This document shows positions 12,563 through 21,251 of a DNA stretch of 64,000 bases, piece by piece. A program made the translations under genes and the position numbers. Source of the stretch: Zanthoxylum bungeanum. Taxonomy: Eukaryota > Streptophyta > Magnoliopsida > Sapindales > Rutaceae. Each line of letters opens with the position of its first letter. Position 1 is the first letter of the stretch. The notes under the pieces are model-generated. The model had not been told where the DNA came from. It saw only the letters and a list, made by a program, of their open reading frames with translations, and ran no database searches. The stretch covers positions 23,227 to 87,226 of the forward strand of contig SKCR01026822.1 of the NCBI GenBank assembly GCA_019454045.1, given 5' to 3'.

Positions 12563-14370
12563 CGCAAGCGCACGTATCGTTCAAGTAGTATAAAAATATC
12601 GATCCCACGAGGACTTAATTCCTACTGTTGTTATTAATTGTTGATACTATTTATTTACAAATATCTAATAAGATGATTGATTGATTTGAAAGGATGATGA
12701 TTCTAAAAACAAGTAAAAGAAATTGAAAGAAGATTAATGAAGATTAAAACTATATAGGGTTGTGAATTCTTCCAATATTAATTAAAAGATGAAGTAGTTA
12801 TATCATAGTTGGGTAAATTATTGAATTATTAATCTGGAACACTAAATTATGTAAAAGCCTCTTCTGAATGATCATTTACAAATACCTAGTATAATCCAAT
12901 TGAACCATATGTCTATGTCAATTAAATTACCTAGATTCATTAAGATTGAGTTCCAATTATGACTACCCCCGCCCAACAGGTATATTCCTATCCTGTAAGG
13001 AAATCTATTAAAAGGGTTATCTATCCTTAAGGAAGATCGTGGGTTATTGAGTCTGTGGTATTTAACTTAAAATCCCTATGTCTAGTTCATTTTAAGTTTA
13101 TCTAAATCAATTTTATTAATGGCCAATTAATAAAAATGCATTAAGATTATGACTCAATAAATAACTCTTTTAAATTACTCAAACTATAATCTAACCCTTT
13201 TAAAACCGGTTATATTAGATTTTATCACAACCCTAGATATTTAATTTAGTTACAATACATAGCTAAAACTAATAAAAACTTAAAAGACATAAAATGAAAT
13301 TGCTGAAAAGTAATAAAAAGAAATGGTAAGGTAAAAGGAATTAACTTCTACTATTCACTATTTAGATATCTCCCATAAAATAATATATAATCTTGTGATA
13401 TTTTAAACCAATCGTCCAGAATGGCGGTATCCTGATTAAGTCAAATTCAAATATACCAGCCATAAGGCGGAACAGAAATATAAACTTAAACCAACCGTCC
13501 AGTATGGCGGTATCCTCATTAAGTCAGGTTTAACCAGATTAAATTTAATAACCAACCGTCCGAAAATGGCGGTATCCTTTATTAATTCAGATTTTAAATA
13601 GTTTATATATTATTTTTTAAGGGAGATTAATCTAAAAAGCAAAAGTAAAAGAATTACCTTATTACCTCAGCATTGTGAGGTTACTCCCTCATGGTTGAAT
13701 AGAATTACTACTACAAAGCGTAAATAAAACTGAATATATGAAGAAAATATGAAGAACTCTCTATTATATAAGTATTTACAGAGGATTTGGTACATTTGAA
13801 ACTAAAAATTCGAAATCTATTTATAGGCAAAAAAAAATCTAATTTTTTATTATTATTTTCTGATTTTTATTATTTTATTATTATTTTTTTTTTTGGATCG
13901 CTGAATTTTCGACACGTGGCATGGTGTGCTAAAAAAGATGGCTCGTTGAATTTTTGACACGTGGCATGGTGGTGCAATTACCAAAATACCCTCGGTGTCG
14001 GGACGCTCAAAATTACCAAAATACCCTCGGTGTCGGGACGCTCAAAATTACCAAAATACCCTTTTCGTCAAATTTCACAGTTTTGCTCCAAATCACCTCC
14101 AGAATATCTTGAAACTTTATTTCGGTGTCGGGATGTCCAAAATTACCAAAATACCCTTTGTGTCGGGACGCCCAAAAATTACCAAAATACCCTTTTTGCC
14201 AAATTTCACCAAATTTCACAGTTTTGCTCCAAATCACCTCCAGAATGTCCTGAAATTTTATTTATCTGCAAAATAACACAAAACACATCAAAATATTCAC
14301 AAAACTCAAGAAACTATACAAAATATTAAGTTAAATGAGTGGGAAATAGTGATAGTTTTACCACTCATCA
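12563..14370 (-). repeat. 3' LTR of element E
   Basis: It ends (+ view) ...TTTTACCACTCATCA, i.e. it begins TGATGAGTGG in element sense. It lacks the last 26 bp of the 5' LTR copy (19060-19085), because the junction with element B at 12560 is deleted. It contains extra copies of a unit with gtgtcgggacgc...aattaccaaaatac at 13980-14180 relative to the 5' LTR, which accounts for the 78-bp size difference. Confidence 0.85.
13409..13578 (-). repeat. Four ACCGCC/GGACGGT hairpin-type units in the E LTR
   Basis: Units at about 13409-13433, 13456-13470, 13489-13515 and 13550-13578 read, in element sense, ATACCGCCATACTGGACGGTT with variants. Each could fold into a short stem (ACCGCC with GGACGGT). The same four lie in the 5' LTR at 19929-20099, and four related units with 36-37 bp spacing are in G (55448-55585). 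Confidence 0.65.
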
Positions 14371-14382
14371 CACCCCCAAACC
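14371..14382 (-). other. Polypurine tract of E
   Basis: In element sense ggtttgggggtg lies directly before the TGATGAG start of the 3' LTR. The same tract, one base shorter, follows the 5' LTR at 20816-20826, where it belongs to the second, truncated internal copy. Confidence 0.8.
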
Positions 14383-15520
14383 TAACATTTTGCTAGTCCT
14401 CGAGCAAAATAAAATAACGTAATAAAAATTTAACTAAGCCACTTTCGTATGGATCACGATTGCATTTAGCATATACAACAAGCCTTTAAACCCCTAGGTG
14501 TCCCTAGTGGACGAGTTGTAGTCTCGTGAAGGTTTACAGCAATGATACCCACAAACATTTTATAAAAGTAAAAAGGTAGTGAAACTAATGCACACAAAAG
14601 CAAAAAGACAAGAGAAATAAGAAGTTAGTGACTAATCATGTGAAACTTCTACTCCAAGTTATTAGTTGTTTTGTTTCATTCTAAATTACTAAATAAGTAA
14701 ATTCTCCGATTATTTTTACCATTCTTCATATACACAGCCAACAAAATATTAAACAACTCATTTTTGCCCACAACGGTCATAAGTGCAGTTGATAAGAGAG
14801 TAATATTTTTGTCCTAAAGTTCTATCAGATTTCACACCTGTTGTAGCAATGGAATAATTTTTCTGATTTTTCTGATTTTTTCTTTGATTTTTCATTTTTC
14901 AATTTTTTATTTATATACAATATCTTCCATCTATGTAGCGAGCTTAGGTTGGTGACTCCCAAACCAGTTGGCTTTAGGGCATCAGGTGTTAGACACCCCT
15001 ACGGACTTAATTACTCAGACTTCAGATATATATACATATATATAAAATTTTCATCATTTTTGATCCATGTAGCGAGCTTTGGGCCAATGACTCCCAAACC
15101 AGTTCGTTTTAGGGCATTAGGTATTAAAATACCCTTACAGACTTAATAACTCGGATCTCAGACATTTTTTTTATTCCATTACTTTTTTTTGAGATGCTTC
15201 TCCAATTAAACTATAGCACTGAATATTACAATCTTTTCAATTTTATCCTATGTCCGTATGTTACCATGTATGTTGATAATATCTACCAACTAAGTATATG
15301 AAGATTCATTTTAGTCAGTTTTATGGAGAATTTACATATTTAATAATTCAAAAGTGAATAAACAAAAATTAACTTGTTTTGAATTAGGTTTGAAATACGT
15401 CTCAGGAGTGGAAATTCCTTACACAGCTATTTCTTACCAATTTCATCTTTTTAGTCAACATAACAACCACATATTTCTACTAGTCATAAAACTATAATTT
15501 ACATGTTTTTTTTTTTAAAA

Positions 15521-15919
15521 GGCTCTCGCTGACAAAGGATTGTTCACAACTAGGACTCCCCACTCAAGGGTTCAAGCGACCAAGTGAACGCACTTTTTTT
15601 ATACCTTATGGTACGTGCCAACGAATTTATGATGTGTGACTAACTGTCGAATGGACTTCCCGTTGTAGATTCCCCAGAGGGAAGGTGGAGCGAGGCTCAC
15701 TTAAATACCCAAGCCCCTTAGGCTCTTATCGCTTGTTGTCAGGAATAAACAACGAGTCCTCCAAACTAGTCTGTCACAACACGCTACAAGTGAATGATTA
15801 TCTAGGTGCCTCCACAGCTTTTCCTTATAAAAAGGTAGTGAGTGAAGGAAAACACCAAACCATTACCTAGCTTTAAATATGCCCTTTGTTTTTATTAATT
15901 TTTTAATTTTTTTTTCAAA
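15521..15919 (+). repeat. SINE-like unit, copy 1
   Basis: This 399-bp unit begins ggctctcgctgacaaagg and ends in a T-rich tail (about 15880-15915). It contains gggttcaagcgacc (near 15570), resembling a pol III B box, about 35 bp after a weak A-box-like ctgacaaaggat. Copy 2 follows directly, and a third, diverged copy lies in element F on the opposite strand (23020-23388). T-rich tails occur in some plant SINEs such as p-SINE1. The SINE identity is tentative. Confidence 0.4.
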
Positions 15920-16315
15920 GGCTCTAGCTGACGAAGGATTTTTCACAACTAGGACTCCCCACTCAAGGGTTCAAGCGACCAAGTGAACGCACCTTTTTTA
16001 TACCTTATGGTACGTGCCAATGAATTTATGGTGTGTGACTAACTGTCGAATGGACTTCCCGTTGTAGATTCCCCAGAGGGAAGGTGGAGCGAGGCTCACT
16101 TAAATACCCAAACCCCTTAGGCTCTTATCGCTTGTTGTCAGGAATAAACAACGAGTCCTCCAAACTAGTCTGTCACAACACGCTACAAGTGAATGATTAT
16201 CTAGGTGCCTCCACAGCTTTTCCTTATAAAAAGGTAGTGAGTGAAGGAAGACACCAACCATCACCTAGCTTTAAATATGCCCTTTGTTTTTATTAATTTT
16301 TAAATTTTTTTTTTT
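15920..16315 (+). repeat. SINE-like unit, copy 2 (tandem)
   Basis: This is nearly identical to the preceding unit. Differences include ggctctagctgacgaagg at the start and a longer T run at the end. The high identity and direct adjacency indicate a recent tandem duplication inside element E rather than two separate insertions. The frame MERGSLKYPNPLGSY inside it is not considered coding. Confidence 0.5.
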
Positions 16316-16480
16316 AATTTTTCCAAAAAATTTTGGACTAAAAATAAAAACACAATACAAACAAGTACTATTAACTATTCCTCACCCTCAAACCTAAATG
16401 AGACATTGTCCCCAATGTCTTAAACAGTAGAAGAAGAGTTTAGAAGATAGTACCTAGTTGGCTGAATTACTATAAGCAAA

Positions 16481-17158
16481 TTAATGGTTAAGATCCAGAT
16501 TAACACGACGCCTCTTACCACGATCATCATCAGAACATTTTATCTTTGAAATGATAGGGTCAACTTGTGGTTCATAGGCTACGAGTTGGTCAAGTAGATC
16601 TGGAGCAGTTCTGGCAGTAAAGAGGAGGTCTTTCATAGGTTTTGATACGAACCCATTTCTCCGAGCATCATCAAGAAACACACAAAGAAAATCATAAAAT
16701 CCATCAACGTTGAGCAGTCCAAGCGGTTTCTGGTGGATGTTCAGGTTCGCCCAAGATAGTACTACAAAAATTTCCTCCAATGTGCCCAAGCCACCTGGCA
16801 AAGCAATAAAAGCATCAGAACGGTTAATCATTTCTACCAGTCGTTCAGACATACCTGGCACGATCAGTTCCTCTCCGTTTGATGATCCAATAAGATTTGC
16901 CTCTGCCAAGGGTTTTGGGATGATTCCCAAAACATGACTGCCTCCTTCTTGTACGGCCTTTGAAACGATCCCCATTAGTCCAAGATTGCCTCCGCCATAT
17001 ATTAAGTGCATATTCCTTGCAGCTAAGACTCGACCCAATTCATGTGCTGCTTCTATGTATTGTGGTTTAGTACCAACAGTACTACCGCAAAACACACAGA
17101 TGTTCTCAACTCGTCTTCTTGAAGTGGCTTCCATTTTTTTTACTATGGATGTCTTCAA
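16481..17158 (-). CDS. LOG-family cytokinin riboside 5'-monophosphate phosphoribohydrolase, intronless, within element E
   Basis: The 225-codon frame is open and uninterrupted. LOG enzymes release free cytokinin base from its riboside monophosphate in the cytosol or nucleus. Seen here: the nucleotide-binding start ICVFCGSTVG (20-29), YGGGNLGLMG (54-63), arginine 106 in the position of the conserved R, and the family signature PGGxGTxxE as PGGLGTLEE (121-129), followed by KPLGLLNVDGFY (144-155). Leu at the variable signature position and the lack of the usual RKAxM motif suggest a non-canonical LOG subgroup. The tail is basic (GKRRR, 214-218) then VNLDLNH. Met1 or Met9 could be the start; length fits the family (about 210-230). 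Plant LOG genes normally have several introns; this copy has none, lies on the same strand as element E between its LTRs, and has an acceptor-like cccttttcag just upstream (ending at 17189). It is inferred to be a cDNA-derived captured gene. Whether it is expressed is not known. Confidence 0.88.
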   Translation of the reverse strand: MKTSIVKKMEATSRRRVENICVFCGSTVGTKPQYIEAAHELGRVLAARNMHLIYGGGNLGLMGIVSKAVQEGGSHVLGIIPKPLAEANLIGSSNGEELIVPGMSERLVEMINRSDAFIALPGGLGTLEEIFVVLSWANLNIHQKPLGLLNVDGFYDFLCVFLDDARRNGFVSKPMKDLLFTARTAPDLLDQLVAYEPQVDPIISKIKCSDDDRGKRRRVNLDLNH

Positions 17159-17907
17159 AAGTGCAATGATGAATTGAATTTATAATACCTGAAAAGGGTG
17201 AGTAAAATAATAGCACAAGTATCTTCCAAAGGAAGCTTGTTAGCTAAACAAAACAAAAGAAATCGTGAAAGGTCAAAAAGTCTGGATCTTGTCTACGAAA
17301 ATAAAGATAATTTCAACAGAAAAGTGAATCAAAGCAATGATTAAGGCAATAGAATTGTGTATGCAATACGGCACTCGCTTAGTATAAATTCATTAGGATG
17401 CGTCTCGAAAATTCATTCTTTACTCAGCCATCCCTAATGAATTATCTCTTTTCTTTGCCAAACACCTCTCCTTCTGTCTTAAAATGCTTTGTTTGAGCTT
17501 TTCCCCTACAAAAATAACACACAAAATTAAAAATATTCTACAACATGTATACATAAAATATAAAAAACAGAAATTACAATAAATTGCATGGGTTGCCTCC
17601 ATGCTAGCGCTAAATTTTTCGTCTTCAGCCAGACGTGACTGAAATCTATCTATCAATGAGGTTTTAGCGTCATTTTGGATGTCCGATTAAAGAAAATTCA
17701 ATGAGCGTTGCTTTTGAAAGGTCTCTTCCAACGGTAAAGTGACAAAAAGAGTTTTGTCTCATTCAGTGCTTGTGCCACCTTTTTAATCTTTGTTGCTCCA
17801 GTGGTTCCTGAAAAGAAAGAAAGAAAATCAGGAGGTCTTGTATGGTGCTTGACTTGGAATGGAAGTTTCATTCTGTCAAACTTCTGTGTGATATCTTTAA
17901 ATTGTAC
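17159..17907 (-). other. Post-pol region of E between the gag-like frame and the LOG ORF
   Basis: No reverse transcriptase, protease or integrase motif is seen. In element sense the stretch reads through tttaccgttggaagagacc and caagcaacgctcattg-like sequence. It then reaches ttagcgctagcatggaggcaacccatg (17582-17612 in + coordinates), similar to the ggaggcaaccca motif seen after pol in plant Gypsy elements. The whole pol gene has evidently been lost. A 78-codon frame (17656-17420) covering this motif is not regarded as a gene. A splice-acceptor-like sequence ends at 17189. Confidence 0.55.
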
Positions 17908-18887
17908 TCACCAAAACAGCGATGTTTTTCCTGAATGTTCTGGATCTTTGATAAGTTCAGACATTTGCTCCTCCATTTGCTCTGTTTCTTGCTCCACCTT
18001 TTCTTCACAGATGAATTTCAAAATTTCCTCGTTCAGTTCTTCATCTGTCATCTGTGAAATACATGCTTCAAAATTGTCAACCTGAGGATGAAAAGAAATG
18101 TCAGATTGTAGGTCTTCATCCTCTGATTTGGGTGAAATGATTGGCTCAGGTAGATCTTCTTCAAACATCATGGTAAAGCATGCTCCAAGATCTTTATTCT
18201 GAGGATGGAAAGTTTCATCCTTCCTTGTTGGTGCAGTTGGTACAAAAAACTCAGTTTCTTCATCCTCGTCAGAATAATAAAAATCAAATTGAGACTTTGT
18301 TGGTGCAGGCTCCTGAACTGATACCTCTGATTCTTGATACTGCTCAGCCTCATCCTCTGTTATGATGTCATGATGAATCTCAGGATATTGAAAGGCTTCT
18401 TCAGTAGTATTTGAATTTGCTCCGTGAGATATGTGATTCAGGTTCTCTGTTAATTGTCTAACTTGATCTGTCATTCTTTGTATATATGCTGCTTGACTCT
18501 GAATTTGTGCTTCAAATAGAGCTTCCCGTTCCTCGAACAAATCTTTGAGCATGTCATTCAACTGATCTTCCTCTGATGGATCTGGTTCTTGATGAATATC
18601 GTAGGTAGATGGTGGATAAGATGGAAAATGTGATGATTCTTCGTACCTTGTATGATTCCAATAATTCTGCCACTCTGAAAGGTATATACATTGATCGCTC
18701 GGGTGGTTGCCATCACAATTACACATCTCCCCATTTCATTATGTTGAGCAAATGTAGTGTTGTTTGGTTCTGGCTTCCAGTGATAGTTGTTGGGCTTGAC
18801 AACAGGCCTCAGAAAACTATACTGTTGCTCCTGGATTTGGGGTGTATCTTCTTCTAGTAAAGCTTGTAATTTTTCAAAATGTTCCAT
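17908..18887 (-). pseudogene. gag-like frame of element E, frameshifted in the zinc knuckle
   Basis: It starts MEHFEKLQALLEEDTPQIQE (18887) and corresponds to the G-element frame at 56548. After about 55 codons a one-base loss near 18705-18730 shifts the frame inside the zinc knuckle. The knuckle reads CDICNGNHPRDHC in G, but here its second half (CDGNHPSDQC) is in the next frame, which stays open from 18726 to 17908 (272 codons). That second part is rich in Glu/Asp/Gln with a coiled-coil-like stretch (EEREALFEAQIQSQAAY). It resembles the N-terminal, non-capsid frames found in large non-autonomous LTR elements. Confidence 0.65.
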
Positions 18888-19035
18888 TTTTTTTAATCAC
18901 CGGAAAACAAAAGAAAGAAATAAAAATTACAGATAATAATAAAGAAAATTAGATATAAAATTACAGATAATAATAAAGAAAATTAGATATAAGTAAATTA
19001 GACAGCTTCAAAATTAATAACTCAAGAAAAATAAG

Positions 19036-19053
19036 TCCCCGACAACGACGCCA
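19036..19053 (-). other. Primer-binding site of E (tRNA-Asp type)
   Basis: In element sense TGGCGTCGTTGTCGGGGA, two bases from TGGCGCCGTTGCCGGGGA, the complement of a plant tRNA-Asp 3' end and the usual Athila-type primer site. It lies 6 bp inside the 5' LTR end. The intact form is present in element G at 56447. Confidence 0.8.
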
Positions 19054-19059
19054 AAAACT

Positions 19060-20815
19060 TGACCGGCGTAAACACACACGTATAATGCAAGCGCACGTAT
19101 CGTTCAAGTAGTATAAAAATATCGATCCCACGAGGACTTAATTCCTACTGTTGTTATTAATTGTTGATACTATTTATTTACAAATATCTAATAAGATGAT
19201 TGATTGATTTGAAAGGATGATGATTCTAAAAACAAGTAAAAGAAATTGAAAGAAGATTAATGAAGATTAAAACTATATAGGGTTGTGAATTCTTCCAATA
19301 TTAATTAAAAGATGAAGTAGTTATATCATAGTTGGGTAAATTATTGAATTATTAATCTGGAACACTAAATTATGTAAAAGCCTCTTCTGAATGATCATTT
19401 ACAAATACCTAGTATAATCCAATTGAACCATATGTCTATGTCAATTAAATTACCTAGATTCATTAAGATTGAGTTCCAATTATGACTACCCCCGCCCAAC
19501 AGGTATATTCCTATCCTGTAAGGAAATCTATTAAAAGGGTTATCTATCCTTAAGGAAGATCGTGGGTTATTGAGTCTGTGGTATTTAACTTAAAATCCCT
19601 ATGTCTAGTTCATTTTAAGTTTATCTAAATCAATTTTATTAATGGCCAATTAATAAAAATGCATTAAGATTATGACTCAATAATAACTCTTTTAAATTAC
19701 TCAAACTATAATCTAACCCTTTTAAAACCGGTTATATTAGATTTTATCACAACCCTAGATATTTAATTTAGTTACAATACATAGCTAAAACTAATAAAAA
19801 CTTAAAAGACATAAAATGAAATTGCTGAAAAGTAATAAAAGAAATGGTAAGGTAAAATGAATTAACTTCTACTATTCACTATTTAGATATCTCCCATAAA
19901 ATAATATATAATCTTGTGATATTTTAAACCAACCGTCCAGAATGGCGGTATCCTGATTAAGTCAAATTCAAATATACCAGCCATAAGGCGGAACAGAAAT
20001 ATAAACTTAAACCAACCGTCCAGTATGGCGGTATCCTCATTAAGTCAGGTTTAACCAGATTAAATTTAATAACCAACCGTCCGAAAATGGCGGTATCCTT
20101 TATTAATTCAGATTTTAAATAGTTTATATATTATTTTTTAAGGGAGATTAATCTAAAATGCAAAAGTAAAAGAATTACCTTATTACCTCAGCATTGTGAG
20201 GTTACTCCCTCATGGTTGAATAGAATTACTACTATAAAGCGTAAATAAAACTGAATATATGAAGAAAATATGAAGAACTCTCTATTATATAAGTATTTAC
20301 AGAGGATTTGGTACATTTGAAACTAAAAATTCGAAATCTATTTATAGGCAAAAAAAAATCTAATTTTTTATTATTATTTTCTGATTTTTATTATTTTATT
20401 ATTTTATTATTATTTTTTTTGGATCGCTGAATTTTCGACACGTGGCATGGTGTGCTAAAAAAGATGGCTCGTTGAATTTTTGACACGTGGCATGGTGGTG
20501 CAATTACCAAAATACCCTCGGTGTCGGGACGCCCAAAATTACCAAAATACCCTTTTCGTCAAATTTCACAGTTTTGCTCCAAATCACCTCCAGAATATCT
20601 TGAAACTTTATTTCGGTGTCGGGATGTCCAAAATTACCAAAATACCCTTTTTGCCAAATTTCACAGTTTTGCTCCAAATCACCTCCAGAATGTCCTGAAA
20701 TTTTATTTATCTGCAAAATAACACAAAACACATCAAAATATTCACAAAACTCAAGAAACTATACAAAATATTAAGTTAAATGAGTGGGAAATAGTGATAG
20801 TTTTACCACTCATCA
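19060..20815 (-). repeat. 5' LTR of element E
   Basis: In + view it runs TGACCGGCG...CTCATCA (1756 bp). It pairs with 12563-14370 and is related to the G LTR at 54369-56440. It contains the hairpin-type units (19929-20099), a TATA box (20338-20347) and two G-box/ABRE motifs (20437-20446, 20481-20491). Confidence 0.85.
20338..20491 (-). promoter_or_regulatory. LTR promoter of E: TATA box with two GCCACGTGTC motifs
   Basis: In element sense two copies of GCCACGTGTC (20481-20491 and 20437-20446) lie about 90-150 bp upstream of ctataaatag (20338-20347). CACGTG is the G-box core and ACGTGTC matches ABA-responsive elements. Transcription from here would run through gag into the LOG ORF. The same set exists in the 3' LTR (13911-13920, 13955-13965, TATA 13817-13826). 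Confidence 0.6.
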
Positions 20816-21251
20816 CACCCCAAACCTAACATTTTGCTAGTCCTCGAGCAAAATAAAATAACGTAATAAAAATTTAACTAAGCCACTTTCGTATGGATCA
20901 CGATTGCATTTAGCATATACAACAAGCCTTTAAACCCCTAGGTGTCCCTAGTGGACGAGTTGTAGTCTCGTGAAAGTTTACAGCAATGATACCCACAAAC
21001 ATTTTATAAAAGTAAAAAGGTAGTGAAACTAATGCACACAAAAGCAAAAAGACAAGAGAAATAAAGAAGTTAGTGACTAATCATGTGAAACTTCTACTCC
21101 AAGTTATTAGTTGTTTTGTTTCATTCTAAATTACTAAATAAGTAAATTCTCCGATTATTTTTACCATTCTTCATATACACAGCCAACAAAATATTAAACA
21201 ACTCATTTTTGCCCACAACAGTCATAAGTGCAGTTGATAAGAGAGTAATAT
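20816..21251 (-). mobile_element. Second, truncated internal copy of element E
   Basis: These 436 bp repeat 14371-14806 almost base for base (polypurine tract and adjacent 3' untranslated region). They are then cut at taatatt, where element F's truncated LTR begins. An internal 3' end on the outer side of a 5' LTR is expected only in a tandem concatemer formed by LTR-LTR recombination. Confidence 0.75.

Larger units (their letters stand above)
14383..16480 (-). other. 3' untranslated region of element E
   Basis: No coding potential is credible here. It contains a roughly 130-bp direct duplication with the motif gactcccaaaccagtt (14935-15035 and 15060-15165). It also holds the two 399-bp SINE-like units described separately. 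Next to the LOG stop codon lies the stretch ccccaatgtcttaa...(16380-16425), whose reverse reads gacattggggacaatgtctc. That motif is often found just downstream of the last ORF in plant Gypsy elements, so the LOG frame occupies the last-ORF position. Confidence 0.65.
12563..21251 (-). mobile_element. Element E: non-autonomous Athila-like retrotransposon carrying a LOG-family ORF
   Basis: On the - strand the order is: 5' LTR (19060-20815), primer site matching tRNA-Asp (19036-19053), a short gag-like frame (18887-17908), and a region with the ggaggcaaccca motif of Gypsy 3' ends (17580-17612). Then come a LOG-family ORF (17158-16481), a long 3' untranslated region with tandem units, the polypurine tract (14371-14382) and the 3' LTR (12563-14370). 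No reverse transcriptase or integrase is present. To the right of the 5' LTR, 436 bp of a second copy of the internal 3' end follows (20816-21251), so E was part of a head-to-tail concatemer. The two LTRs look about 99% identical apart from a 78-bp repeat-number difference, indicating a recent origin. Confidence 0.82.

Noticed and set aside
15685..15870. Frame MERGSLKYPSPLGSY and its copies at 16084 and 23031
   Set aside because: The shared peptide is due to the SINE-like repeat unit; ends differ and no upstream signals exist.
17801..18085. 94-codon frame on the + strand
   Set aside because: Antisense shadow of the E gag-like frame, with serine-rich reverse reading.
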